Part shown: positions 24,380-33,680 of the stretch, piece after piece
Numbering within the stretch: the first letter of the stretch is position 1
How the letters are laid out: every line of letters starts with the position of its first letter
NCBI RefSeq assembly: GCF_040095835.1
Contig: NZ_JBBMFT010000003.1
Coordinates: 124,001-188,000 of the forward strand
Length of the DNA stretch: 64,000 nucleotides
Direction: 5' to 3'
Source: Flavonifractor hominis
GTDB taxonomy: Bacteria > Bacillota > Clostridia > Oscillospirales > Oscillospiraceae
Program-made: the position numbers and the translations under genes
The notes under the pieces: generated by a model
Databases searched by the model: none
Told to the model about the DNA's origin: nothing
What the model saw: only the letters and a program-made list of their open reading frames with translations

Positions 24380-25924
24380 ATGAAACTGAGGAATGTGGTC
24401 AAGAAGAACAGCTATTACGATTCCGCCACGCTGATGCTGCTCTCCAGTAAGGTGGGCGAGCACATCGGTTCCACCAAGAACGTGGCGGTGATGATGGCCA
24501 GCGATATGAATAAGGACATTATGCGTGCCTCCGGCCTGCTGGCTGAGGAGGGGGCCGCCGCCAGCCCCAACGACCTGGTCTTTGCCATCCGGGCTGAGGA
24601 TGATGCGGCCATCGATGCGGCTATGGCCCTGGCCGAAGAGATCCTCAACAGCCGCAACACCAAAATGGAGCAGCGGGAGACCGACGTAGTGAAAACGGTG
24701 GAGGATGCCGTGGCCCGGGTGGACGGCGCCAAGTTGGCTGTGGTGTCCCTGCCTGGTAAGTTTGCCGCCCGCGAGGTGAAAAAGCTGCTGAAGGAGGACT
24801 GCAACGTCCTGCTGTTCAGCGACAACGTCTCCTGTGAAGAGGAAAACCAGCTCAAGGACCTGGCGCTGGAAAAGGGCCTTTTGATGATGGGCCCCGACTG
24901 TGGCACCGCTGTCATCAACGGCGTGGGCCTGGGCTTTGCCAATAAGCTGCGCCGGGGCGGCATCGGCCTGGCTGCGGCCTCGGGTACCGGCCTGCAGGAG
25001 GTCATGACTCTCATCAGCAACTTCGGCGGCGGCGTATCCCAGGCACTGGGCACCGGCGGCCGGGACCTGAAGGAGGTCATCGGCGGCAAGATGATGGGGC
25101 TGTGTGTCCAGATGCTTCAGCAGGACCCGGGTACCAGCGTGATTGTAGTGATCTCCAAACCTCCCGCACCCTCTGTCATGGACCGTATGGTGGAGCAGCT
25201 GAAGAACAGCGATAAGCCCACCGTGGTCTGTTTCCTGGGCGGCAAGGATATGGAGGATACCGGCAACCTGTACTTTGTCCATACTCTGGAGGAAGCAGCT
25301 TGTAAGGCATTGGAACTTGCAGGCGTTGGAAGACCCGATGCCCTGCGGGGCGAGCATGCCGCGCTGTCCGATCTGGCGGCGCAGCAGAAGGGCGTCCTCC
25401 AGCCCGGGCAGAAATACATCCGCGGCCTCTACTGCGGCGGAACGCTGGCTTATGAGTCCATGCTGCTCATGGGGGAGAAGCTGGGAGATGTGTACTCCAA
25501 CATTGCACTGAGAAAGGATCTGCTGCTGGACGGCACCGCCCCCTCCGTAGGCCACACTGTGCTGGATCTGGGTGACGATGCCTTTACGGTTGGCAAGCCT
25601 CACCCCATGATCGAACCCGCCCTTCGGGGTGAGCGGCTGGTGCAGGAGGCTCTGGATCCGGAAACAGCAGTTATCTTGCTGGATGTGGAGATCGGTTACG
25701 GCTCCCACGCCGATCCGGCCTCCGTTGTAGCAGGCGAGATTGCCCAGGCCAAGGCCGAACTGAACTCTGCCGGCCGGAAGGTGGTGTTCCTGGCCTCCAT
25801 CTGCGGCACTTATGAGGACTTCCAGGACTATGCCGCCCAGAAGGCGCAGCTGGAGGCCCTGGGTGTGGTAGTACTGGAATCCAATGCCCAGGCTGCAGAG
25901 CTGGCCATCCGCATCGTATCCTGA
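24380..25924 (+). CDS. fdrA: FdrA family protein, copy 2
   Basis: A 514-aa FdrA protein, a diverged paralogue of the first copy (14063-15622). Shared landmarks are the start LRNVVKKNSYYDSATLMLLSSKV, VVSLPGKFAAREVKKLL, LLMMGPDCGTAVINGVGLGFANKLRRGGIGLAAASGTGLQEVMTLI and GGGVSQALGTGGRDLKEV. They continue through RGLYCGGTLAYESMLLM and end in SNAQAAELAIRIVS. ATG 24380 follows AGGAGCGTGAAGC. It is the partner of DUF1116 copy 3 upstream. Two complete FdrA genes in one cluster suggest either two enzymes with different carbamoyl acceptors or a mixed complex. Confidence 0.87.
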   Translation: MKLRNVVKKNSYYDSATLMLLSSKVGEHIGSTKNVAVMMASDMNKDIMRASGLLAEEGAAASPNDLVFAIRAEDDAAIDAAMALAEEILNSRNTKMEQRETDVVKTVEDAVARVDGAKLAVVSLPGKFAAREVKKLLKEDCNVLLFSDNVSCEEENQLKDLALEKGLLMMGPDCGTAVINGVGLGFANKLRRGGIGLAAASGTGLQEVMTLISNFGGGVSQALGTGGRDLKEVIGGKMMGLCVQMLQQDPGTSVIVVISKPPAPSVMDRMVEQLKNSDKPTVVCFLGGKDMEDTGNLYFVHTLEEAACKALELAGVGRPDALRGEHAALSDLAAQQKGVLQPGQKYIRGLYCGGTLAYESMLLMGEKLGDVYSNIALRKDLLLDGTAPSVGHTVLDLGDDAFTVGKPHPMIEPALRGERLVQEALDPETAVILLDVEIGYGSHADPASVVAGEIAQAKAELNSAGRKVVFLASICGTYEDFQDYAAQKAQLEALGVVVLESNAQAAELAIRIVS

Positions 25925-25939
25925 CAGGGAGGGAATACC

Positions 25940-26113
25940 ATGGAAAACAAGCTGTTTGAAGAAAAAATGTCTGTTATTAACCTGGGACTGCCTGGCTTTT
26001 TTGAAAGCGTGAAGGAGCAGGGGGCGGCCTGTGTCCATGTGGACTGGCGTCCCCCGGCAGGTGGAGACGTGCGGCTGATCGAGATCCTGGACCGGCTGAG
26101 AGAGCTGGGTTAA
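25940..26113 (+). CDS. 57-aa protein matching the N-terminal extension of DUF1116 copy 1
   Basis: A short, intact gene: ATG 25940 after ACAGGGAGGGAATACC, stop TAA 26111-26113, with a strong terminator right behind. The peptide contains LFEEKMSVINLGLPGFF, then VHVDWRPPAGGDVRL, then LDRLREL. It aligns without gaps to residues 13-65 of the 478-aa DUF1116 protein (LFASQLNVANVGVEVFY..., VQVDWRPPAGGDARL..., LDQLRRL). It is therefore a free-standing version of a module that is fused in copy 1 and missing from copies 2 and 3. It is not a decayed fragment of a longer gene, since terminator sequence follows at once. It may be a small structural or substrate-binding subunit. Function is unknown. Confidence 0.8.
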   Translation: MENKLFEEKMSVINLGLPGFFESVKEQGAACVHVDWRPPAGGDVRLIEILDRLRELG

Positions 26114-26117
26114 ATCG

Positions 26118-26175
26118 TTGTATAAAATGCCCCCTCCAAACCATGATGATGGCTTGGAGGGGGCATTTTATACAA
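26118..26175. terminator. Strong terminator closing the FdrA cluster
   Basis: TTGTATAAAATGCCCCCTCC and its exact complement around a 12-18-nt loop, a stem of about 22 bp. It starts 4 bases after the stop codon of the 57-aa gene. Confidence 0.88.
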
Positions 26176-26317
26176 AAATCAGCCCCAAAATTTTGCTGGA
26201 ATTCTAGTAGACTGGATGTAGAGAACGTGCTATGGTAGACATGTAGAATTATATTTAAAGGAAATCGGCTCTGAGGGAAAGGGCGAATGACCGTATAGGA
26301 AAACAGGAGGGATACAG

Positions 26318-27022
26318 GTGCACCTGCCCCAACGACGGAGTGGTGAGAGCGGACGGGAATACGCTCTGCGCGCCATCCGGGAAAGCATTGTTAATCTGGA
26401 ATTTTTGCCTGGCAGCAGGATCAGTGAAAGTGCTCTGGCTGCGCAGCTGGGGGTATCCCGCACCCCGGTGGGGGAGGCACTCAACGAGCTGTCTAGGGTA
26501 CGGATTGTAGAGATTTACCCTCAACGGCAGAGTATCGTCTCATACATTGACTGCGATCTGGTGGAAGAGGCGCGGTTTATCCGGGAAGTATTGGAATGTG
26601 CCATCGTGCGCCATATCTGCACACGAAAGTTAGAAAAATCTGACTTTTCCAAACTGACGGAGATTCTTAAATTGCAGCAATTCTATCTGCGCAGCAACGC
26701 CCCTCAGCGTCTGCTTGAGCTGGACAATCAGTTTCATGAAATGCTGTTTGATCTGGATCACAAGCCGCAGGCGTATTCCATGATGAAGAATACATCCATT
26801 CATTTTGAACGAGTGCGCAGTCTTTCGCTGACTACGATCCGGGACCAGAACATCGTCCAGGACCATGAAGAGATTCTGGATGCGCTCCAGCAGGGCAGGG
26901 AGGAACTGGCTGCCGCCTGTATGAAAGCGCATCTGAGACGTTACCGGGTGGATGAAAAGACCATCCAGGCCAAGTACCCGGAATATTTTCGGATGCCGGG
27001 AGACCGCCAGAGAGGGGGATAG
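26318..27022 (+). CDS. GntR-family regulator (FadR/FCD subgroup)
   Basis: A 234-aa regulator. The N-terminal winged helix has REYALRAIRESIVNLEFLPGSRISESALAAQLGVSRTPVGEALNELSRVRIVEIYPQRQSIVSYID. The C-terminal helical FCD domain covers residues 80-220, with ligand/metal-type residues in ELDNQFHEMLFDLDHK and QDHEEILDALQQGREELAAACMKAHLRRY. The start is GTG 26318 after AACAGGAGGGATAC. This group senses small organic acids. It could control the FdrA cluster just upstream or the glycosidase downstream; the gap to the latter is 50 bases on the same strand. Two WTGTAGRR sequences at 26215-26222 and 26241-26248 in its leader resemble the reverse complement of part of cluster element 2. Confidence 0.88.
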   Translation: MHLPQRRSGESGREYALRAIRESIVNLEFLPGSRISESALAAQLGVSRTPVGEALNELSRVRIVEIYPQRQSIVSYIDCDLVEEARFIREVLECAIVRHICTRKLEKSDFSKLTEILKLQQFYLRSNAPQRLLELDNQFHEMLFDLDHKPQAYSMMKNTSIHFERVRSLSLTTIRDQNIVQDHEEILDALQQGREELAAACMKAHLRRYRVDEKTIQAKYPEYFRMPGDRQRGG

Positions 27023-27072
27023 AACGCGGCGGCATCACTCCATGAAGAAGGAAATTGATAGGAGGGAAAACA

Positions 27073-30000
27073 GTGGAACAGGAAGGAAAGAGACGTTTGC
27101 TGGCGCTGGTGCTGTCTGGCGCACTGCTGGTGAGCAGTACACCGTTGGCCTTGGCGGCAGATCCAACCACATATAAAGATATGCCGGATGACTGGTCGCG
27201 GCCGGCCTTGGAAGAGGCAGTGGAGAATGGGCTGCTGCAGGGGAATGGAGGATATCTGGACCCTGCGGGTGTGCTGAGCCGGGCACAGATGGCCACCATT
27301 TTGGTGCGGGCCTTTGGTGCGACCCAGAGTGCGGACCTGTCCGCCTACAGCGATGTGGAGGAGCAGGCATGGTATTATGAGGACTTTTCCCGGGCGGTAG
27401 CCATGGGGCTGTTCCAGGGCTCAAATGGCAAGCTCTCGCCCGAGGCACCGATCACCCGGCAGGAGGCCTTTGTGGTGCTGGCCCGCGCCTTTGGGCTGAA
27501 GGCGAACAGCACCGGGTCCTATTTTGTGTTTTCGGATGCAACGGAGGTTGCCGCCTGGGCAGCGGAGCCTGTGGCGGCCATGGTAGAGGCCGGCTATGTT
27601 CAGGGAACGGCCGGTAAGCTCAATCCCACCGACACCATTACCCGTGCGGAATTTGCGCAGGTGATGAGCAATCTGGTATCCGAGTACGATCAGGCGGCTG
27701 GAACGGTGGAGGGTAATGTGGTGCTGCGCAGCAGCGGCACCCTGACCGGGACAGTGATCCAGGGGGATCTGATCGTAGCCGAGGGAGCGGGCGAAGTAAC
27801 CTTGGACGGTGTGCGTGTGCAGGGACGTATCCTGGTACGCGGCGGCACTGCCGTTACGCTGCAGAATGAGACGTCGGCTGCTACGATCCTCCTGAATGGC
27901 GCGGGTGCCGGACTGACGGTGGGCCGAGGCTGTACGGTTGAGACCATCACTGTGGCGAAAGAAGTTCAAAATGCTGCCATCCAGGTGGATGGCACGGTGG
28001 AGCAGATTACCACAGCGGCCTCCGGTACGGCTGTGACCGGAAACGGCAGCGTAACGTACGTACAGGTGCAGGCAGGTGCGGAGGGCGTGACGGTGTCCAC
28101 AGAGGAAACCAGGATCACCGTGGCCCAGGACGCCGGCTATGTCAAGACCCCCTCCGGCACGGTGCGGCCTGGTTTTTCGGGCAACTCCACCCAGGAGGAA
28201 GAGGAGCCGGAGGAACCGACGCCGGAGGTGGCCACGGACCGGATCTACAATGGCCTGGTAACCGCTCCCATTCTGATGGACGCCTCCTATGCAGCCTCTC
28301 AGGAGGACACCTATGCCCAGCGGACCTATACCCAGATCGCCCGTGCGGTGGGGGATCTGCGGCAGGATATTGCTATGGTCACCGGCGCCATCGACGATCA
28401 ACAGATCCAGCAGCTGTTTGTGGATGACGATGCTGCGCGGGACGCCCGGCTGGCAGCGGCCGAGGCCAGCAAAGTCCCGGCACTGGTTACCGATCCTGCC
28501 AAAATGCAGGCTGATTACGCCATCATCGTGGGCGCCATCGATGATAGCCCGCTCATCCAGGGGTTGATGGCCGACGGTAAGCTGGACGAGGCTCAGTCCA
28601 TCCAGGGGAAATGGGAAGCCTATGTGATCAAAGAGGTGGAGCAGCCTCTGCCCGGAGTGGACAAAGGGCTGGTCATTGCCGGCAGCGATGCCCGGGGCAC
28701 CATTTACGGCATTTATACCATTTCCGAAGAAATTGGTGTCTCCCCCTTCTACTGGTACAGCGATGTTCCGGTGGAGGTCCAGGAGGAAATTGATGTAGAT
28801 TACACCACGGCATTGGTGGACGACGGGCCGGACGTCAAGTACCGCGGCATTTTTATCAACGACGAAGAGCACGCCATGGATTGGGCGGCGGCCAAATTCC
28901 CCACGGAGAACGGCACGCCTGACGTCAACTATTACCGGCATGTATATGAGATGCTGCTGCGCCTCAAGGCAGACACCCTCTGGCCGGCTATGCATGAGGG
29001 GACGCAGTCTTTCAATGTGGCGCTGGATGAGGATGGCATTCCCATCAACGCCAAGGAGGCGGCCAAATACGGCATCATCATGGGCAATTCCCACTGCGAG
29101 ATCCTGCTGCGCACCAACACCGGGGAGTGGAGCCCCTGGATCAACGCCCATAAGGACGCCTACGGCGGGAACACGGCTTACGATTTTACCACCAACGAGC
29201 AGGCGCTGCTGGACTACTGGCGGGAGCGGCTGGAGACCAATAAGGACTTTGAAAGCATCCTGACCATCGGAATTCGCGGCGTACACGACGGCGGATTCCA
29301 GTGCGCCAACCTGGATAAGTACCCCGGGGCCAACGACTCGGAGAAGAAAGTGGCCATGATGAAGGACGTCATCACCAAGCAGCGGGAGCTTATTGCCCAG
29401 GTCTACGGGGAAGAGAACGTACAGAAGGTCCCCCAGGTGCTCATCCCCTATAAAGAGATGAACGACGTATACAATGCCGGCCTGGACGAATTCATGATGT
29501 GGGACGGCTCGGAGGACTTCAATGGCGACGGCGTCATCGACTGGCGGGATGACAACACGGATGTGATGCTCATGTGGGCTGAGGACAACCACAACTACCT
29601 CCGTCAGACGCCTTCGGCGGAGGAGGCCGGGCGTGCCGGCGGCGCGGGCATCTACTACCACAGCTCCTACTGGGGCAGCCCCAGAAGCTACTTGTGGACC
29701 AATGAGATCCAGCTGTCTGTCATGAGCGAACAGATGCACCGGGCCTTCGACACCGGCGCGGACGACTACTGGATCCTCAACGTGGGCGACATCAAGCCCG
29801 GCGAGCTGCCCATGGAACTGTTCATGAAGATTGGCTGGGATCCCGAGCACTGGGACGATACGGTGATCCAGTCGGAGTTCCTCAAAGAGCAGGCCATGCG
29901 CGACTATCACGTCTCGGAGGAGACGGCAGAGCAGATCGCGGCGGTGATGGACGACTACTACCGCCTGGTAGGCACCAAAAAACCCTATTTCTTCAACACC

Positions 30001-33000
30001 GGGGACAAGGATGAGCTCCAGTTCAGTGTGACGGCCAACGGTGACGAGGGTATGCGCTTTTTGGAGCAGTGCAACGCAGTGGTGGATGCCCTGGGGCAGG
30101 TCTATGAGGCCCTGCCGGAGGACAACAAAACATCCTTCTACCAACTGGCCTATTACAATGCCATGGCGCTGCGGGACGCGGCCGAGGAACACATCTACTT
30201 TGAAAAGAATCAGCTCAGCGCCGCACAGGGTCGCTATGGCAGTGCTGCGGTGTATGCCCAGCTGGGCCAGCAGGCGGGCCAGCGCATTGACGACGGTGTG
30301 CTGGAGTTCAACGGCCAGAATCAGGACAAGTGGACCGGTATGATCAAGCTGACCCATCCCGGCGGAAACTATGAGCGGATCGCGGAGAGCAAATACGCCT
30401 ATGCCGCTGCATCGGACGGAGTGGGCGCCAGCTGTGAGAATGCGACTGAAGCGGGCAGCGGTACGCTGCGTTTCCACTCCATGTCGGCAGAGGATACCCG
30501 GTTCTTTGACGTATTCGACCGCAATGACCAGGAGGAGCACTGGGTAGCCGAGGCCGATGCCGACTGGGTCATTCTCTCCCGCACCAGCGGGACCACCAGT
30601 ACGGAACAGCGGGTGCTGGTCAACGTGGACTGGTCCCGTGTGAAGGAGGACTCCAGCGCGGTGATCCGGGTCTACAACGCCGACGAGACCGGTGCCAAGA
30701 CCGGGGAGCCGGTGGCGGAGTTTACCGTGGAAGCGGTGGTATCCGATCTGTCCTTCGGTACGGAGAAGGGGTACGTGGAGGCCAACGGCTATGTGGCCAT
30801 CGAGGCCGAGCACTATACCCAGAACCTTCCGGGAGCGGATGGGAGCTACTGGAAGGATGTGGTGTCCAACGGCCAGCACGGCGACACCATGAAGAGTCTG
30901 CCCTCCGGCGACCACCATACCGAGGACTGGGACAATACCGCTCAGCTGCACTACAGTGTGTATTTTGAGCAGGCGGGGAGTTATACCCTGACCCTGAACC
31001 GCCTGCCTACCCTCAATGAGGGCAGCGTGAACGGTACGGCCCGGAGCATGAATGTGGCCGTGGGCGTGGCCGGCGCTACCCCCACGGTGCTCAAGGGTGC
31101 CCGCTCCGCCAGCGGGAGCGCCTGGCAAAATAACGTACTGCGCCAGTATGAGCCGTTGACGTGCCAGATCGAGGTCCAGGCTGGCTGGAACGATATCGTG
31201 GTCTACCGCTCCGATTCTGACTTTGTGTTTGACCGCATGGTCATCGAGACGGTGGAGGGGGCTGTGCCCACCTCCCTGATGGGCCCTGTGGAGAGCCCCA
31301 ATAACATTGCCGCTGCGCCGGCTGCCCAGGTGGGCGCCCTGCCGGAAGAAGCGCTGGACGGTTACCGCGCTCTGCCCGGGGCAACTCTGACCCATGGCGA
31401 GACGGTGGAAGTAGCGGTGGATGGACTGACTGCCGCAGTTTCTGCCAATCCCAAGGTGGCACAGGTGATCAAGGTAGAAAATGGTGTGCTCACCCTGAGC
31501 GGACTGCGGGCCGGTGTGACCAGCCTGTCGGTCTCCACTACAGAAGGAGACGGCATCCTCCAGGTCCATGTGCAGCCCCGTCCTGATGCGGGCAGCGGCG
31601 TGTATCAGGAGCAGGACGGCTTGGTAGTGGTGGATGCAGCCGATGCCATGGCCGATAACCTGTATGCGGCCCGGACCGACAGCAATGACCAGGTCCATGC
31701 CTGGCAGTTGGTGGATGGCGGACTGAAAGTCCTGCCTGATCTGAGCGATGACAGCGGCAAGTGGACCACTGGTTCTCTGGCCGCGCTGGAAGGGAAGGCG
31801 CCCAGCCTGAGCTATACCGTGGAGATCCACGATGCGGGAACTTATTACCTCTATCTGAATATGAGCAATCCTGATGTGGATGCGGATTCCTATCATGTAG
31901 TGGTGGACGGTGTGTTCCGCTATACCGATAACAGCGTGACGCTGGACGGAGTAGAGCGCTGGCGTACCGCCGGTAAGGCCATCCAGCTCAGCCAGGGCGA
32001 GCATACCATTACGATTTTTGCCCGGGAGGACGGCTTTGTTATCAACCAGCTGGTGCTCAGCCAGGACGCCAATGCCTCTTTCGAAGGATTCCAGACCCCC
32101 AGCCAGAGTGTTGTGCCTGCGCCCCGGATCGTGCTGGACGCCCTGAACGACCAGAGCATGCACTGCGGGGACAGCAGAGCGGTTGCCGTATCGGTCCGTA
32201 CCACCAATGGTGCGCCGGTGCATTTGGAAGTCCGTTCGGACAACGAAGCGGCGGTGAGCGTCACGGATGTGACGGAGACGGGCTTTACCCTGCAGGCCGG
32301 AGAGAGCGCCGGCGCGGCGGAGATCACCGTGACGGCCACTGCCCAGGACTGTGCTGAGGTAGCCGTCCATTTCCAGGTCACCGTCCGTGACATCTCCAAC
32401 GCCGGACCCTATCTGGAGAAGGACGGACAGGTGGTCATCAACGCGGCTGATGCACTGGAACAGAGCGGTTTTGCCTGGGCCTCTGCCGCCTCCGACGGCC
32501 ACGACTGGACTGCCCTTGACGCGGGTGTGCAGGTTACGCCCGACAACGGCGGCAAGTGGACCGACGGCAAGTGGGAGAGCCTGAACGGCAAGGCGCCGGC
32601 GCTGAACTTCCGGGTGCGGGTGGAGACTGCGGGAGACTACTACCTGTTTGTCAACATGAGCAATCCGGACGCCAACGGCGACTCCTACCATGTGGCGGTG
32701 GACGGGGCGTTTGCCTACACCTGCGACACCAGCGGCCGGTTGGACGGTGCGCTGCTCTGGTACCATGAGGACAGGGCGATCCCCCTGGAGGCGGGCGAGC
32801 ATACCATTACCATTTTCGCCAGGGAGGACGGCTTTGTGCTCAATCAGCTGGTGCTCACCACCAACGCCGATGCGGCTTTTGAAGGGCTTCAGACGCCCAG
32901 TGACCGTGGAGAGCCGGATGAGCCGGAGCAGGGAAACGCCTACCAGATGGAGGATGGTGTGGTAGTCATCAATGCCGTGGATGCCATGGGAAACAGCGCC

Positions 33001-33531
33001 TATGCTTCCCACAGCGATGTGGACGGTTCCGGCGCGTATCCGGATGTGAACTTTGCCTGGGTGACCGTGGATGAGGCCGGGGAGAGTGAGAGTGGCATTC
33101 AGCTTACTCCGGTAGCCAACCCCGATAATAAGTTCGAATGGACCAGCAAGGGGGAGACCCGGACACCCAGCGTGACCTACGCGGTGTACGTGGAGCAGGC
33201 CGGGGATTATTACCTGAGCTTTTTCTCCAACTCTCCCAATGTGAACACGGATTCGTTCCATTTCGGTGTCAACGGTGTCTATCAGTTTGCCAGTAAGGAA
33301 GTCATTACCGACAGCTGGGACGGTACGGAAAAGGACAACTATGGCTCTGCTGTGGGTGAGCGCTGGTTTACCTGCGACAAGCGAACCGTTCATCTGGATG
33401 CCGGGGTGAATACCATTACCATCTGGGGACGGGAATCCGGCTTGCTGCTGCGGCAGCTGATGCTCAGCCAGCAGATTCCGGCAGGACTGGATACCCAGTG
33501 GCAGACCCCGAGCGCTGTGATTTCTGCTTGA
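27073..33531 (+). CDS. SLH-anchored GH115-type glycosidase (xylan alpha-glucuronidase-like)
   Basis: A 2152-aa secreted cell-wall enzyme. The signal peptide spans residues 1-29 (RRLLALVLSGALLVSSTPLALAA). Three SLH domains (about 34-205) show YKDMPDDWSRPALEEAVENGLLQG, YSDVEEQAWYYEDFSRAVAMGLFQG and FSDATEVAAWAAEPVAAMVEAGYVQG; they bind wall polymers. A strand-repeat stalk (215-360) and an acidic Glu/Pro linker follow. The GH115 catalytic region (about 390-1230) has DDGPDVKYRGIFINDEEHAMDW, LLRLKADTLWPAMHEG and GIIMGNSHCEILLRTN. A GH115 C-terminal beta domain (1235-1410), two Ig-like stretches and three related C-terminal modules close the protein. The family removes glucuronic acid from xylan. 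GTG 27073 follows GGAGGGAAAACA. Confidence 0.88.
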   Translation: MEQEGKRRLLALVLSGALLVSSTPLALAADPTTYKDMPDDWSRPALEEAVENGLLQGNGGYLDPAGVLSRAQMATILVRAFGATQSADLSAYSDVEEQAWYYEDFSRAVAMGLFQGSNGKLSPEAPITRQEAFVVLARAFGLKANSTGSYFVFSDATEVAAWAAEPVAAMVEAGYVQGTAGKLNPTDTITRAEFAQVMSNLVSEYDQAAGTVEGNVVLRSSGTLTGTVIQGDLIVAEGAGEVTLDGVRVQGRILVRGGTAVTLQNETSAATILLNGAGAGLTVGRGCTVETITVAKEVQNAAIQVDGTVEQITTAASGTAVTGNGSVTYVQVQAGAEGVTVSTEETRITVAQDAGYVKTPSGTVRPGFSGNSTQEEEEPEEPTPEVATDRIYNGLVTAPILMDASYAASQEDTYAQRTYTQIARAVGDLRQDIAMVTGAIDDQQIQQLFVDDDAARDARLAAAEASKVPALVTDPAKMQADYAIIVGAIDDSPLIQGLMADGKLDEAQSIQGKWEAYVIKEVEQPLPGVDKGLVIAGSDARGTIYGIYTISEEIGVSPFYWYSDVPVEVQEEIDVDYTTALVDDGPDVKYRGIFINDEEHAMDWAAAKFPTENGTPDVNYYRHVYEMLLRLKADTLWPAMHEGTQSFNVALDEDGIPINAKEAAKYGIIMGNSHCEILLRTNTGEWSPWINAHKDAYGGNTAYDFTTNEQALLDYWRERLETNKDFESILTIGIRGVHDGGFQCANLDKYPGANDSEKKVAMMKDVITKQRELIAQVYGEENVQKVPQVLIPYKEMNDVYNAGLDEFMMWDGSEDFNGDGVIDWRDDNTDVMLMWAEDNHNYLRQTPSAEEAGRAGGAGIYYHSSYWGSPRSYLWTNEIQLSVMSEQMHRAFDTGADDYWILNVGDIKPGELPMELFMKIGWDPEHWDDTVIQSEFLKEQAMRDYHVSEETAEQIAAVMDDYYRLVGTKKPYFFNTGDKDELQFSVTANGDEGMRFLEQCNAVVDALGQVYEALPEDNKTSFYQLAYYNAMALRDAAEEHIYFEKNQLSAAQGRYGSAAVYAQLGQQAGQRIDDGVLEFNGQNQDKWTGMIKLTHPGGNYERIAESKYAYAAASDGVGASCENATEAGSGTLRFHSMSAEDTRFFDVFDRNDQEEHWVAEADADWVILSRTSGTTSTEQRVLVNVDWSRVKEDSSAVIRVYNADETGAKTGEPVAEFTVEAVVSDLSFGTEKGYVEANGYVAIEAEHYTQNLPGADGSYWKDVVSNGQHGDTMKSLPSGDHHTEDWDNTAQLHYSVYFEQAGSYTLTLNRLPTLNEGSVNGTARSMNVAVGVAGATPTVLKGARSASGSAWQNNVLRQYEPLTCQIEVQAGWNDIVVYRSDSDFVFDRMVIETVEGAVPTSLMGPVESPNNIAAAPAAQVGALPEEALDGYRALPGATLTHGETVEVAVDGLTAAVSANPKVAQVIKVENGVLTLSGLRAGVTSLSVSTTEGDGILQVHVQPRPDAGSGVYQEQDGLVVVDAADAMADNLYAARTDSNDQVHAWQLVDGGLKVLPDLSDDSGKWTTGSLAALEGKAPSLSYTVEIHDAGTYYLYLNMSNPDVDADSYHVVVDGVFRYTDNSVTLDGVERWRTAGKAIQLSQGEHTITIFAREDGFVINQLVLSQDANASFEGFQTPSQSVVPAPRIVLDALNDQSMHCGDSRAVAVSVRTTNGAPVHLEVRSDNEAAVSVTDVTETGFTLQAGESAGAAEITVTATAQDCAEVAVHFQVTVRDISNAGPYLEKDGQVVINAADALEQSGFAWASAASDGHDWTALDAGVQVTPDNGGKWTDGKWESLNGKAPALNFRVRVETAGDYYLFVNMSNPDANGDSYHVAVDGAFAYTCDTSGRLDGALLWYHEDRAIPLEAGEHTITIFAREDGFVLNQLVLTTNADAAFEGLQTPSDRGEPDEPEQGNAYQMEDGVVVINAVDAMGNSAYASHSDVDGSGAYPDVNFAWVTVDEAGESESGIQLTPVANPDNKFEWTSKGETRTPSVTYAVYVEQAGDYYLSFFSNSPNVNTDSFHFGVNGVYQFASKEVITDSWDGTEKDNYGSAVGERWFTCDKRTVHLDAGVNTITIWGRESGLLLRQLMLSQQIPAGLDTQWQTPSAVISA

Positions 33532-33545
33532 CAGTACCATTTCTT

Positions 33546-33583
33546 ACAGTGGAAGGAGCCTGAGCTCCTTCCACTGTTTTTTA
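33546..33583 (+). terminator. Terminator after the GH115 gene
   Basis: ACAGTGGAAGGAGC / GCTCCTTCCACTGT with loop CTGA and a T6 tail. Confidence 0.88.
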
Positions 33584-33680
33584 TAAGCAAAGAAAGCGGA
33601 TAGAAGAAAAATAGCGTACCAATTCCCTGAAAAGTGTGTTATGATGAATCTATGACAACCATCCCACGGAGGGACTGCCC

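Noticed and set aside
25940..26113. The 57-aa gene as a truncated DUF1116 pseudogene
   Set aside because: It ends exactly where the conserved module ends, has its own ribosome binding site and is followed at once by a terminator, with no residual DUF1116 sequence downstream.
27421..33540. A 2039-codon open frame on the minus strand across the GH115 gene
   Set aside because: It mirrors the coding frame of a protein with clear signal peptide, SLH and GH115 motifs. The antisense product has no recognisable domain and is rich in His, Arg and Gly, as expected from GC-rich codon bias.
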